DNA from: DASYAE01 sp036501535
GTDB lineage: Bacteria > Actinomycetota > Actinomycetes > Streptomycetales > Catenulisporaceae
Assembly (NCBI GenBank): GCA_036501535.1
Contig: DASYAE010000013.1
Span: forward strand, 1 to 19,252
DNA: 19,252 bases
Direction: 5' to 3'
Position numbers and translations under genes: made by a program
Notes under the pieces: model-generated
The model's database searches: none
What the model was told of the DNA's origin: nothing
What the model saw: the letters and a program-made list of their open reading frames with translations, nothing else
In this document: piece after piece, positions 1-5,868 of the stretch
Numbering within the stretch: position 1 is the stretch's first letter
How the letters are laid out: every line of letters starts with the position of its first letter

Positions 1-53
1 CGCGTGCTGACAGAAATGACAGAAAGGCTTTCTGTCATTTCTGTCAGCACGCG
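1..53. repeat. Perfect 26-bp inverted repeat built from four copies of a 9-mer
   Basis: Bases 1-26 are the exact reverse complement of 28-53, with one central base (27). Each arm contains the 9-mer TGACAGAAA twice in tandem (8-16 and 17-25; inverted copies at 29-37 and 38-46). The outer part of the arm is CGCGTGC. The repeat touches the window edge and may extend further left. It lies just upstream of the excisionase-integrase pair. It could be an operator for paired dimers, a transcription terminator of an upstream gene (there is no T-run), or a replication or transfer site of the element. The sequence alone does not decide. Confidence 0.9.
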
Positions 54-61
54 GCGGGTGC

Positions 62-90
62 TTGCCCCGCGCTGCTCTCACAACTGAATA
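62..90 (+). promoter_or_regulatory. Weak candidate promoter for the xis-int pair
   Basis: TTGCCC at 62-67 is followed by a 17-base spacer and TGAATA at 85-90. The -35 box is a fair match to TTGACA but the -10 box is poor. Its position between the palindrome (ending at 53) and the first start codon (175) is sensible for xis-int transcription. This is a guess from spacing and position. Confidence 0.2.
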
Positions 91-161
91 CGCACCACCA
101 CCCGTCCGCCGAGACAAGCCATGCCCCGCTCGCCGGATGTCGTGGCGCGGGCATGGCAGAC

Positions 162-166
162 AGGAG
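162..166 (+). promoter_or_regulatory. Ribosome binding site that sets the xis start at 175
   Basis: AGGAG ends 8 bases before the ATG at 175. The upstream in-frame ATG at 121 has no comparable site, so the shorter protein is preferred. Confidence 0.65.
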
Positions 167-174
167 TCGTAGCC

Positions 175-360
175 ATGCCCCGCGACGAGATGCTGACGAT
201 CCCGGAGGTCTGCCGAGTACTGCGGGTCTCCCGGTCCACCTTCTACGACTGGCGCACCAAGGGACGCGCGCCCCGCTGCCTGAAGCTCCCCAACGGGGAC
301 CTTCGCGTCAAGCTCAGCGAGCTGACCCGATTCATGGACGTCTGTGAGGAGGCCGCCTGA
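175..360 (+). CDS. xis: Excisionase-like small HTH DNA-binding protein
   Basis: A 61-residue protein starting MPRDEMLTIPEVCRVLRVS. The core is a winged-helix/MerR-like excisionase HTH: the segment LTIPEVCRVLRVSRSTFYDW gives the helix-turn-helix, and KLPNGDLRVKLSELTRFM the wing with the usual R-x-K-x-S-E-L ending. Such proteins bend DNA at attachment sites and direct the integrase towards excision. The ATG at 175 is chosen for its AGGAG site; an in-frame ATG at 121 would add 18 residues. The stop TGA overlaps the integrase ATG (TGATG), so the two are translationally coupled, as in pSAM2-like elements. The 13-base string AGCCATGCCCCGC occurs at both candidate starts (117-129 and 171-183). The excisionase role is inferred from fold, size and position next to int. 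Confidence 0.8.
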   Translation: MPRDEMLTIPEVCRVLRVSRSTFYDWRTKGRAPRCLKLPNGDLRVKLSELTRFMDVCEEAA

Positions 361-1808
361 TGAACACCACCTATGACGTCAAGGTACTCACGATCGAGAA
401 GCGCAAGAACGCGGCCGGCAAGGTCACCTCGTACCGCGTGCACTGGACCGTAGACGGCGAGCGTTGGAAGGAATCCTTCCCCAATGCCGCACAGGCGGAC
501 AGCTTCCGCTCCGACCTGATCGCGGCGGCACGCCGAGGCGAAGCGTTCCGGACCGACACGGGTCGGCCCGCCTCCCACGCGCGCAAGGCGCCCGGGCCGA
601 CCTGGTACACGTTCGCTCTCTCGTACGTCGACAGCAAGTGGCCGTACGCCTCGCCGAACCACCGGCGCGGCATCTCCGAGAGTGTCATTGACGCGACCGA
701 AGTTCTGTTGCTGGATAAGGACGGCAAGCCGGACGGGGCGCAGTTGCGCGACGCGATGCGCTGGGCCACCAGCGTGCGTGTGCAGTCGCAGGATTCTGAA
801 CCGCCCTACCAGTTCACAGCTGCGCTCCGGTGGCTGGAGCGCAACACGGTGCCGATGACCGCATTCGCCGAGCCTGGTGCGGGCAGCACGCTTGCCCGTG
901 CCGTCCTGGATCGGATCAGCCGCAAGCAGGACAAGACCATCGCGTCGGCGAGCACGGCGATGCGGAAGCGCGCCGTCTTGAACAACCTGATGGGCTACGC
1001 GGTCGAAACCGACGTGTTGGCCGTGAACCCACTCAAGGCTGTGAAGTGGGTCAAGCCGAAGATCGCCGATGAGGTCGATGTCCGTACGGTCGTCAATCGC
1101 GAGCAGGCCGGGCGCCTGTTGGCCACAGTGCGCAAGCTTCCGCACATGGGACCGCGGCTCGAAGCGTTCTTCGGCTGCATGTACTACGCCGCGTTGCGGC
1201 CCGAAGAGGTCATCGGGCTGCGCCGTGACGACCTGATCAGCCTGCCGAAGACGGGATGGGGCGAGATGCGACTACGGGACTCGGACCCGAAGACCGGCAA
1301 GCGGTGGACCAGCAACGGTAAGTCTCGTGAGCGGCGCCAACTCAAGCACCGCGCGATCGGCGAGACGCGACCGGTGCCGATCCATCCCGACTTGGTCAGG
1401 CTGCTGCGCAAGCACCTGGAGCAGTTCCCGACTGCATCGGGTGAAGTGTTCCGCGGGCCGCGCGGCGGCACGATCGCAGACAGCACGTATCTGCCTTACT
1501 TCCACAAGGCGCGAACCGCAGCGTTCACTCCAGACGAGGCAGTGTCCCCGCTCGCTGGCACGCCGTACGCGCTGCGGCATGCCGCCGTGTCCACGTGGCT
1601 CAACGCTGGCGTTCCGGCCACCCAGGTAGCTGAGTGGGCCGGGCACACCGTGGAGGTGCTGCTGCGCGTGTACGCCAAGTGCATCGCAGGGCAGGACCAG
1701 GAGGCCAAGCGCCGGATCTTGGAGGCGACTACGTCTGAGCCGGAACCCCCGGACGAGGACGAAGACGCCGAGCCGGGCGCCTCGGAGCGGCCGGAAAAGA
1801 CCGCTTGA
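360..1808 (+). CDS. int: Tyrosine site-specific recombinase (integrase)
   Basis: A 482-residue tyrosine recombinase. Residues about 1-75 are an arm-binding-like N-terminal domain (YRVHWTVDGERWKESF). Residues about 80-230 are the core-binding SAM-like domain. Residues about 245-455 are the catalytic domain. Visible catalytic residues are R280 (AALRPEEV), R406 with H407 (YALRHAAVSTWLNAG), H429 (EWAGHTVEVLLRVY) and nucleophile Y438. The first His of the H-x-x-R box is Tyr403 here, a swap I recall as common in actinobacterial integrases. The C-terminal 25 residues are acidic and disordered. Start ATG 360 has GAGGAGG at 346-352 and overlaps the xis stop. The gene ends 120 bases before the 3' end of tRNA-Tyr, so it presumably integrates the element into that tRNA. 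The reading frame is intact, so the enzyme may be active. Confidence 0.95.
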   Translation: MNTTYDVKVLTIEKRKNAAGKVTSYRVHWTVDGERWKESFPNAAQADSFRSDLIAAARRGEAFRTDTGRPASHARKAPGPTWYTFALSYVDSKWPYASPNHRRGISESVIDATEVLLLDKDGKPDGAQLRDAMRWATSVRVQSQDSEPPYQFTAALRWLERNTVPMTAFAEPGAGSTLARAVLDRISRKQDKTIASASTAMRKRAVLNNLMGYAVETDVLAVNPLKAVKWVKPKIADEVDVRTVVNREQAGRLLATVRKLPHMGPRLEAFFGCMYYAALRPEEVIGLRRDDLISLPKTGWGEMRLRDSDPKTGKRWTSNGKSRERRQLKHRAIGETRPVPIHPDLVRLLRKHLEQFPTASGEVFRGPRGGTIADSTYLPYFHKARTAAFTPDEAVSPLAGTPYALRHAAVSTWLNAGVPATQVAEWAGHTVEVLLRVYAKCIAGQDQEAKRRILEATTSEPEPPDEDEDAEPGASERPEKTA

Positions 1809-1880
1809 TCGTGGGACGGTATTGGGACCGGACAGCGATAAATGACCGATGACAGCCGAACACAGCCGGACAACGCGAAG

Positions 1881-1919
1881 AGGCCCTTGCCAGTCTATGT
1901 GCTGGTCAGGGGCCTTTTT
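1881..1919 (+). terminator. Rho-independent terminator after the integrase
   Basis: The left arm AGGCCCTTGCCAG (1881-1893) pairs with CTGGTCAGGGGCCT (1902-1915) across an 8-base loop, with one bulged base and one mismatch, and runs straight into TTTTT (1915-1919). It would stop int transcription before it enters tRNA-Tyr in antisense. On the minus strand the same hairpin lies about 10 bases beyond the tRNA 3' end and could also help end the tRNA transcript, though without a clean U-run. Confidence 0.8.
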
Positions 1920-1928
1920 GCGCTGGTG

Positions 1929-1975
1929 TGGCAGGTGAAGGATTCGAACCTTCGAAGCTTTCGCGACGGATTTAC
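1929..1975. other. Probable attachment site (right junction) within the 3' part of tRNA-Tyr
   Basis: Elements with an xis-int pair ending next to a tRNA 3' end normally recombine within the anticodon-to-3'-end segment and restore the tRNA sequence. No second copy of this segment is present in the window, so the core cannot be delimited. The other junction should lie left of base 1. Confidence 0.4.
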
Positions 1976-2009
1976 AGTCCGCTCCCATTGGCCGCTCGGG
2001 CAACCTGCC
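1929..2009 (-). tRNA. tRNA-Tyr: tRNA-Tyr (anticodon GUA)
   Basis: Read on the minus strand, the acceptor arms GGCAGGT (2009-2003) and ACCTGCC (1936-1930) pair perfectly, followed by discriminator A at 1929. The anticodon loop CTGTAAA gives GUA at 1975-1973. A long variable arm precedes the T arm with GGTTCGAATCC, so this is a class II tRNA. CCA is not encoded. The 3' end faces the integrase gene, which makes this tRNA the likely integration target. Confidence 0.96.
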
Positions 2010-2430
2010 GGGTTGGTGGTCGCTCCCGTCGGAGTGACCTTGGAAAGGATAGCCCATTGTGGGGGGTGCTTCGCCACTTGGATTCGGGGGCTGAGGCGCG
2101 GGTGGGCGGTGCTGGTTGCGTGCGTGGCTGTGCACTGGCTGTGCATTGTGTGAGGCGGTTGGGTGTCGGCTTATGCGCGCGTTGTGACAGGGGGCCTGGG
2201 CGGGGCGTTGGGGTGGTCGGGCTGGTCTGGTGGTGGTTCGAACAGGCTGGCTGGGGTGGGGCTCGGTGGTCCGTATGGGTGGGGTGCACCCTGGGGGCAT
2301 TCTTTTGCGTCGGTAATCTCTGAGGGCGGCGGAACGGCCGGCGGCGGGGCGGCGGCGAGAGGGACGGGCCGCGAGCGCGATCACGGACAGGACTACGAGT
2401 GACCGGCCGGAAGGCCAGGAGGAGTGCGCG
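2010..2430. other. G-rich intergenic spacer without a recognisable gene
   Basis: This 421-base stretch separates tRNA-Tyr (read leftwards) from the yajQ-family gene (read rightwards), so it must hold both promoters. Open frames across it have low-complexity Gly/Trp/Arg-rich products and no convincing starts. The plus strand has dense G-runs at 2190-2221 and about 2259-2297. A TATCCT box on the minus strand near 2048-2053 could be the tRNA -10 element, but no good -35 partner is visible. No further structure was seen. Confidence 0.7.
2417..2424 (+). promoter_or_regulatory. Strong ribosome binding site for the yajQ-family gene
   Basis: AGGAGGAG ends 6 bases before a GTG at 2431. It supports GTG as the start codon. 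Confidence 0.8.
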
Positions 2431-2922
2431 GTGGCAGCCGAGGCGAGTTTCGACATCGTGAGCAAGGTGGACCGGCAGGAGGTGGACAACGCCCTGACGC
2501 AGACGGCGCGGGAGATCTCGCAGCGGTTCGACTTCAAGAACACCGGGGCGTCGATCGCGTGGTCCGGGGAGGAGATCGAGTTGCGTGCGAACGCCGAGCC
2601 GCGGGTCAGTGCGGTGCTTGATGTCTTCAAGGAGAAGCTGATCAAGCGCGGGGTCTCGTTGAAGGCTTTGGAGGCCGGCGCGCCGCGGGCCTCGGGTAAG
2701 GAGTACCGGATCACCGCCTCGGTGAGCGAGGGGATCAGCCAGGAGAACGCCAAGAAGGTGGCGAAGATCATCCGGGACGAGGGGCCCAAGGGTGTGAAGG
2801 CCCAGATCCAGGGCGACGAGCTGCGGGTGTCCTCGAAGTCCAAGGACGACCTGCAATCTGTGATGGCTCTGTTGAAACAGCGTGACTTCGAGTTTGCCAT
2901 GCAGTTCACCAACTACCGTTAG
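2431..2922 (+). CDS. yajQ: YajQ-family (DUF520) nucleotide-binding protein
   Basis: A 163-residue protein of the usual YajQ length. The opening (ASFDIVSKVDRQEVDNALTQ), the central ISQRFDFKNTGASI and the closing LLKQRDFEFAMQFTNYR are near-diagnostic for the family. The fold is two RRM-like ferredoxin domains. Family members bind nucleotides or nucleic acid, and a Xanthomonas homologue is a cyclic di-GMP receptor. The physiological role in actinobacteria is not established, and nothing here shows the ligand. It is a soluble cytoplasmic protein. It starts with GTG behind a very good ribosome binding site, and its stop is 10 bases before the likely start of the membrane protein downstream, so they probably share a transcript. 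The product is certain as a family member; the function is open. Confidence 0.93.
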   Translation: MAAEASFDIVSKVDRQEVDNALTQTAREISQRFDFKNTGASIAWSGEEIELRANAEPRVSAVLDVFKEKLIKRGVSLKALEAGAPRASGKEYRITASVSEGISQENAKKVAKIIRDEGPKGVKAQIQGDELRVSSKSKDDLQSVMALLKQRDFEFAMQFTNYR

Positions 2923-2932
2923 CGTCGGCATT

Positions 2933-4837
2933 GTGACTGATCAGCAGGCCTCCGAGCCGCGTCCGATCCCTGCCTCATCTGCTTCATCTGATTCATCTGC
3001 CGCGGGTGCTGCGCCGGTGGCCTCCGCGCCGTCCGCACCGTCCGCGTCGACGGTGCCGTCTGTGTCATCTGGTGCGCCTGAAATGGCCGGGGGTGCGGAC
3101 GGCGGTGAGATGCAGTTCGAGGGGCAGGAGGTGGACCGGGAGTTGGACCGGCTTCTCGTGGAGCCCGATCCTCTTGTGGCGGGTATAGCGGCTTCGGCGG
3201 CGATGGGGTTGGTGGCCGCGGCGGGTGCGGCGAGTGTGGTGGGTTCAGAGGGTGCGGTAGGCGTTGCCGGTGCGGTGGGTGCGGTGGCGGGGGACGGGGC
3301 CGGTGCGCCGGGAGAGGAATCGGACGCAGCGTTAGGGCAGGGTGGTGGGGCTGGGCCCGGGCCCGGAGCGGAACTGCGCGGCGGGCGGTCCTGGAGTTGG
3401 CGGCTCGGGAGTCGGCCGGATCCCGGTGCTGAGCTCTCGCTTGCGCGGCCGCGGGTCGGGCTTGGCGATCCGGCGCTGTCGGGTGGGTTCGCCGGGCGGG
3501 TCGCCGAGCGGTATGGGCCGTGGGTGCGCAGTCTTGGCTTCTGCGCCGTGCTGGTCTCGCTGGTTGCCGTTGTGGTTACCGTGCTGGCGGCCAACGATCT
3601 GCGCAATACGACGTGGAATGACACTTATCGCTACGTCACTGCGATCGAGCGGGATCTTGGCAAGTCGCCGGCTCAGGCGCAGGCTGTCGCGTTGCAGTAT
3701 TACTGCTCCGATCTGAGCCGCACCGCCGACTCGCAGGATTCGGACGCGCAGAAGGCGCAGATCACCTCGACCTGTGTTTCGTACTGGACCAAGCAGGGCG
3801 GCCTCGTGCCGAACACTTCGCGGTTCAATCTGATCTTCGACTCCCGGCCCGGCTATCCGATGATGGCGGCGCCCTTCGTCGCGGCGCTTGGGGTGAACCG
3901 GGGTCTGGCCGTGCTCAGCCTGCTGCTCACGCTGCTGGCCGGCTGGGGGGTCGTGGTTTTGATTCGGGTGGCCGGCGGCGGGACGCGGGCTGCGCTGGCC
4001 GGGATGATCGCGTGCTTCACGCTGCCTACCTGGTACTGGCTCGGGCAGTTTCTTACCGAGGCGCCGACGTTGGTGATGACGATTGGTGCGCTCATCGGGG
4101 CGGTGCTGCTGTTGCGCGGTGCTGTTCGGTCTGGCTTGATCGTCTCCGCGGTCTTCTACACGCTTGGCTTCATCGTGCGGTACTCGAACTTCTCGATGCT
4201 TGCGCTCTGCATGATGATCACGGTCGGTGTGCTGGCGGTGACTACGCCGTATTGGCGCAATCGGCGCGCCGCGCTGTTGGGCGGGTTCAGCGCCGTGGTG
4301 TTCGCCATCACGATGGTGCTTCCGGTCGCCTTCGGCTGGCCGGGTTTCTCCGATTCGGTCGAGGACACCTTCACCGATCACTACACCAAACCGGTGCCGC
4401 CGGATATGTACGGCAAGCTTCTCTCGCTGAACTACCACTACTGGATAGACACCGGGAAGGGCTTCGTGTCCGCGCCGCTGGTGCCGGGGCTTGTGGTACT
4501 CGGCGCGTTCATGCTGTGGCGTTACCGGCGGGCCTTCGGCGCGGTGGTCGGGGCGGCCGCGCTGACCGGGCTCGGGACCGCCGCGGCGCACCCGCTGGTC
4601 TCCCAGCTTGACCGGCTCTACTTTCTGATCTACCTGCTCGCGGTGTGCGGCCTGCCGATCGCCGCGGACCTGGCCTGGCCGCGGTCGCGGCCGCAGGTGG
4701 GGCAGGCTGCGCCGGCCGGATCGGATGCCCAGATCATGGCGGATGGGAGCGAGGCTGGCGGCGTCGGAGTCGGCTCCGGCGTTCGGTCGGAGAGTGGAAT
4801 CGGGTCGCACAATAAGGCGGATCTGCTGAACGCGTGA
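2933..4837 (+). CDS. Polytopic membrane protein, GT-C glycosyltransferase-like, with long disordered N-terminus
   Basis: I do not recognise a named family. With GTG at 2933 the protein has 634 residues. Residues 1-195 are low-complexity Ala/Ser/Gly/Pro and probably disordered or cytoplasmic, with one small hydrophobic stretch (about 82-105). Transmembrane segments begin at about 199-220 (SLGFCAVLVSLVAVVVTVLA). A roughly 95-residue loop follows, containing NDTYRY and SRPGYPMM, and then about eight or nine more hydrophobic helices up to about 575. A long first extracytoplasmic loop with an early Asp (D230) after TM1 is typical of GT-C enzymes that use polyprenyl-phosphate sugars, but this is inference. 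The tail is short and Gly/Ser-rich. The start is uncertain: the ribosome binding site at 2933 is weak, and ATGs at 3083, 3110 and 3203 are alternatives. It converges with htpX. Confidence 0.75.
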   Translation: MTDQQASEPRPIPASSASSDSSAAGAAPVASAPSAPSASTVPSVSSGAPEMAGGADGGEMQFEGQEVDRELDRLLVEPDPLVAGIAASAAMGLVAAAGAASVVGSEGAVGVAGAVGAVAGDGAGAPGEESDAALGQGGGAGPGPGAELRGGRSWSWRLGSRPDPGAELSLARPRVGLGDPALSGGFAGRVAERYGPWVRSLGFCAVLVSLVAVVVTVLAANDLRNTTWNDTYRYVTAIERDLGKSPAQAQAVALQYYCSDLSRTADSQDSDAQKAQITSTCVSYWTKQGGLVPNTSRFNLIFDSRPGYPMMAAPFVAALGVNRGLAVLSLLLTLLAGWGVVVLIRVAGGGTRAALAGMIACFTLPTWYWLGQFLTEAPTLVMTIGALIGAVLLLRGAVRSGLIVSAVFYTLGFIVRYSNFSMLALCMMITVGVLAVTTPYWRNRRAALLGGFSAVVFAITMVLPVAFGWPGFSDSVEDTFTDHYTKPVPPDMYGKLLSLNYHYWIDTGKGFVSAPLVPGLVVLGAFMLWRYRRAFGAVVGAAALTGLGTAAAHPLVSQLDRLYFLIYLLAVCGLPIAADLAWPRSRPQVGQAAPAGSDAQIMADGSEAGGVGVGSGVRSESGIGSHNKADLLNA

Positions 4838-4874
4838 TGGCGGGTGGTGGGCGCCGGATGGCGGCAGCGGGCGG

Positions 4875-5744
4875 TCAGCCGATCCCGGCTAGGTGCTCCA
4901 TCCGGGCGATGCGTTCGGCCATCGGTGGGTGCGTGCAGAACCATCCGCCGCCGCCGCGGCCTGCGTGCACGCCGAACGGGTGAGCGATCATCAGGTGACC
5001 GGTCGCCACTAGGCCGAACTCGCGCGGCAGCGGGCGCCGGGCGGTCGCGCGGTCGAGTTTGCGCAGCGCGTCCGCCATGGCCAGGGGGTCGCCGGTGAGC
5101 CGGGCTGCGTAGATGTCCGCGCTGAACTCGCGCGAGCGGCTCACCGACAGCTGCACCAGGCTGGATGCCAGCGGGGCGATCAGCAGCGCCAGCAGCAGGC
5201 CGGGCACCGCCGGCATACCGGTGTCGTCGTCCGCGTCCCGGCCGAGCGGGAAGAGCCAGGCCAGGCTGATCGCGCCGAGGATCGCTGCGGCCAGTACGCC
5301 GGCTACCGAGGAAAGCAGGATGTCCCGGTTGTAGATATGGGCCAGCTCGTGCGCGACGACCGAGCGCAGCTCCCGCTCGTCGAGTTCGCCGAGCAGGCCG
5401 GTGGTGCAGCAGACCGCTGCGGTGCGCGGGCCGCGGCCGGTCGCGAACGCGTTCGGCGAGTCGGTCGGCGAGAGGTAGATCCGCGGCATCGGCTGCCGGG
5501 CACGGGTGGACAGCTCGCGAACCACGCGGTGCAGCGTCGGTGCGACGGCCTCGCCCACCGGCCGCGCCCGCATCGCCCGCAGCGCCATCCGGTCGCTGTA
5601 GTAATAGGCGAAGCCTGTCGCGCCGATCGCGACCAAGAGGGCGAACAGCAGCCCGTAGCGCCCGGCCGCCAGCCAGCCGACGGCCAGCGCGGCCACGGTG
5701 ACGACGCCCAACAGGGCGACCGTCTTCGCGCCGTTGCGCCGCAT
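4875..5744 (-). CDS. htpX: HtpX-like membrane zinc metalloprotease (M48)
   Basis: A 289-residue M48 peptidase that degrades damaged or misfolded membrane proteins. Two N-terminal transmembrane helices (about 6-28 and 29-48) are followed by the YYYSDRMALR segment, then the zinc motif HELAH at 132-136 and the third ligand Glu206 in SREFSAD. Two further hydrophobic segments lie between these (about 148-170 and 180-200). The C-terminus THPPMAERIARME is typical of the family. The ATG at 5744 is preferred because family proteins begin M-[HR]-R-N-G-x-K-T; an upstream in-frame ATG at 5783 would add 13 residues with a poorly placed ribosome binding site. The gene follows nuoN on the same strand after 124 bases with no obvious terminator, so it may be read from the nuo operon or its own promoter. 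Confidence 0.93.
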   Translation of the reverse strand: MRRNGAKTVALLGVVTVAALAVGWLAAGRYGLLFALLVAIGATGFAYYYSDRMALRAMRARPVGEAVAPTLHRVVRELSTRARQPMPRIYLSPTDSPNAFATGRGPRTAAVCCTTGLLGELDERELRSVVAHELAHIYNRDILLSSVAGVLAAAILGAISLAWLFPLGRDADDDTGMPAVPGLLLALLIAPLASSLVQLSVSRSREFSADIYAARLTGDPLAMADALRKLDRATARRPLPREFGLVATGHLMIAHPFGVHAGRGGGGWFCTHPPMAERIARMEHLAGIG

Positions 5745-5868
5745 CGTGCTGGCCCCAGCCCAGCAGCCTGGTTGTGATCGCATAGCCTTCGTGTGTCCAG
5801 TGGAAGAGTGCCCGCCCTCTCACTTTTAGCCAACGCGTGAACGCCGAAACGGGTTCCCCGTGGTGTCC

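Noticed and set aside
1..53. The left palindrome as a CRISPR repeat or insertion-sequence end
   Set aside because: There is no spacer-repeat series, no transposase and no target-site duplication. It is a single symmetric structure.
403..1673. Integrase judged inactive because the first His of H-x-x-R is Tyr403
   Set aside because: R280, R406, H429 and Y438 are all present, and Tyr at that position occurs in active relatives as far as I recall.
1928..2402. Small plus-strand frames in the G-rich spacer as hypothetical genes
   Set aside because: They lack ribosome binding sites, some include antisense tRNA sequence, and their composition is Gly/Trp/Arg-rich noise.
1272..2931. Long minus-strand open frames (about 546 and 319 codons) across int, tRNA-Tyr and yajQ
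   Set aside because: They run through a tRNA and two well-supported plus-strand genes. Their products are low-complexity with no family features, and they arise from high GC.
5745..5868. Terminator between nuoN and htpX
   Set aside because: Only short, weak pairing is visible and there is no T-run, so no terminator is called.
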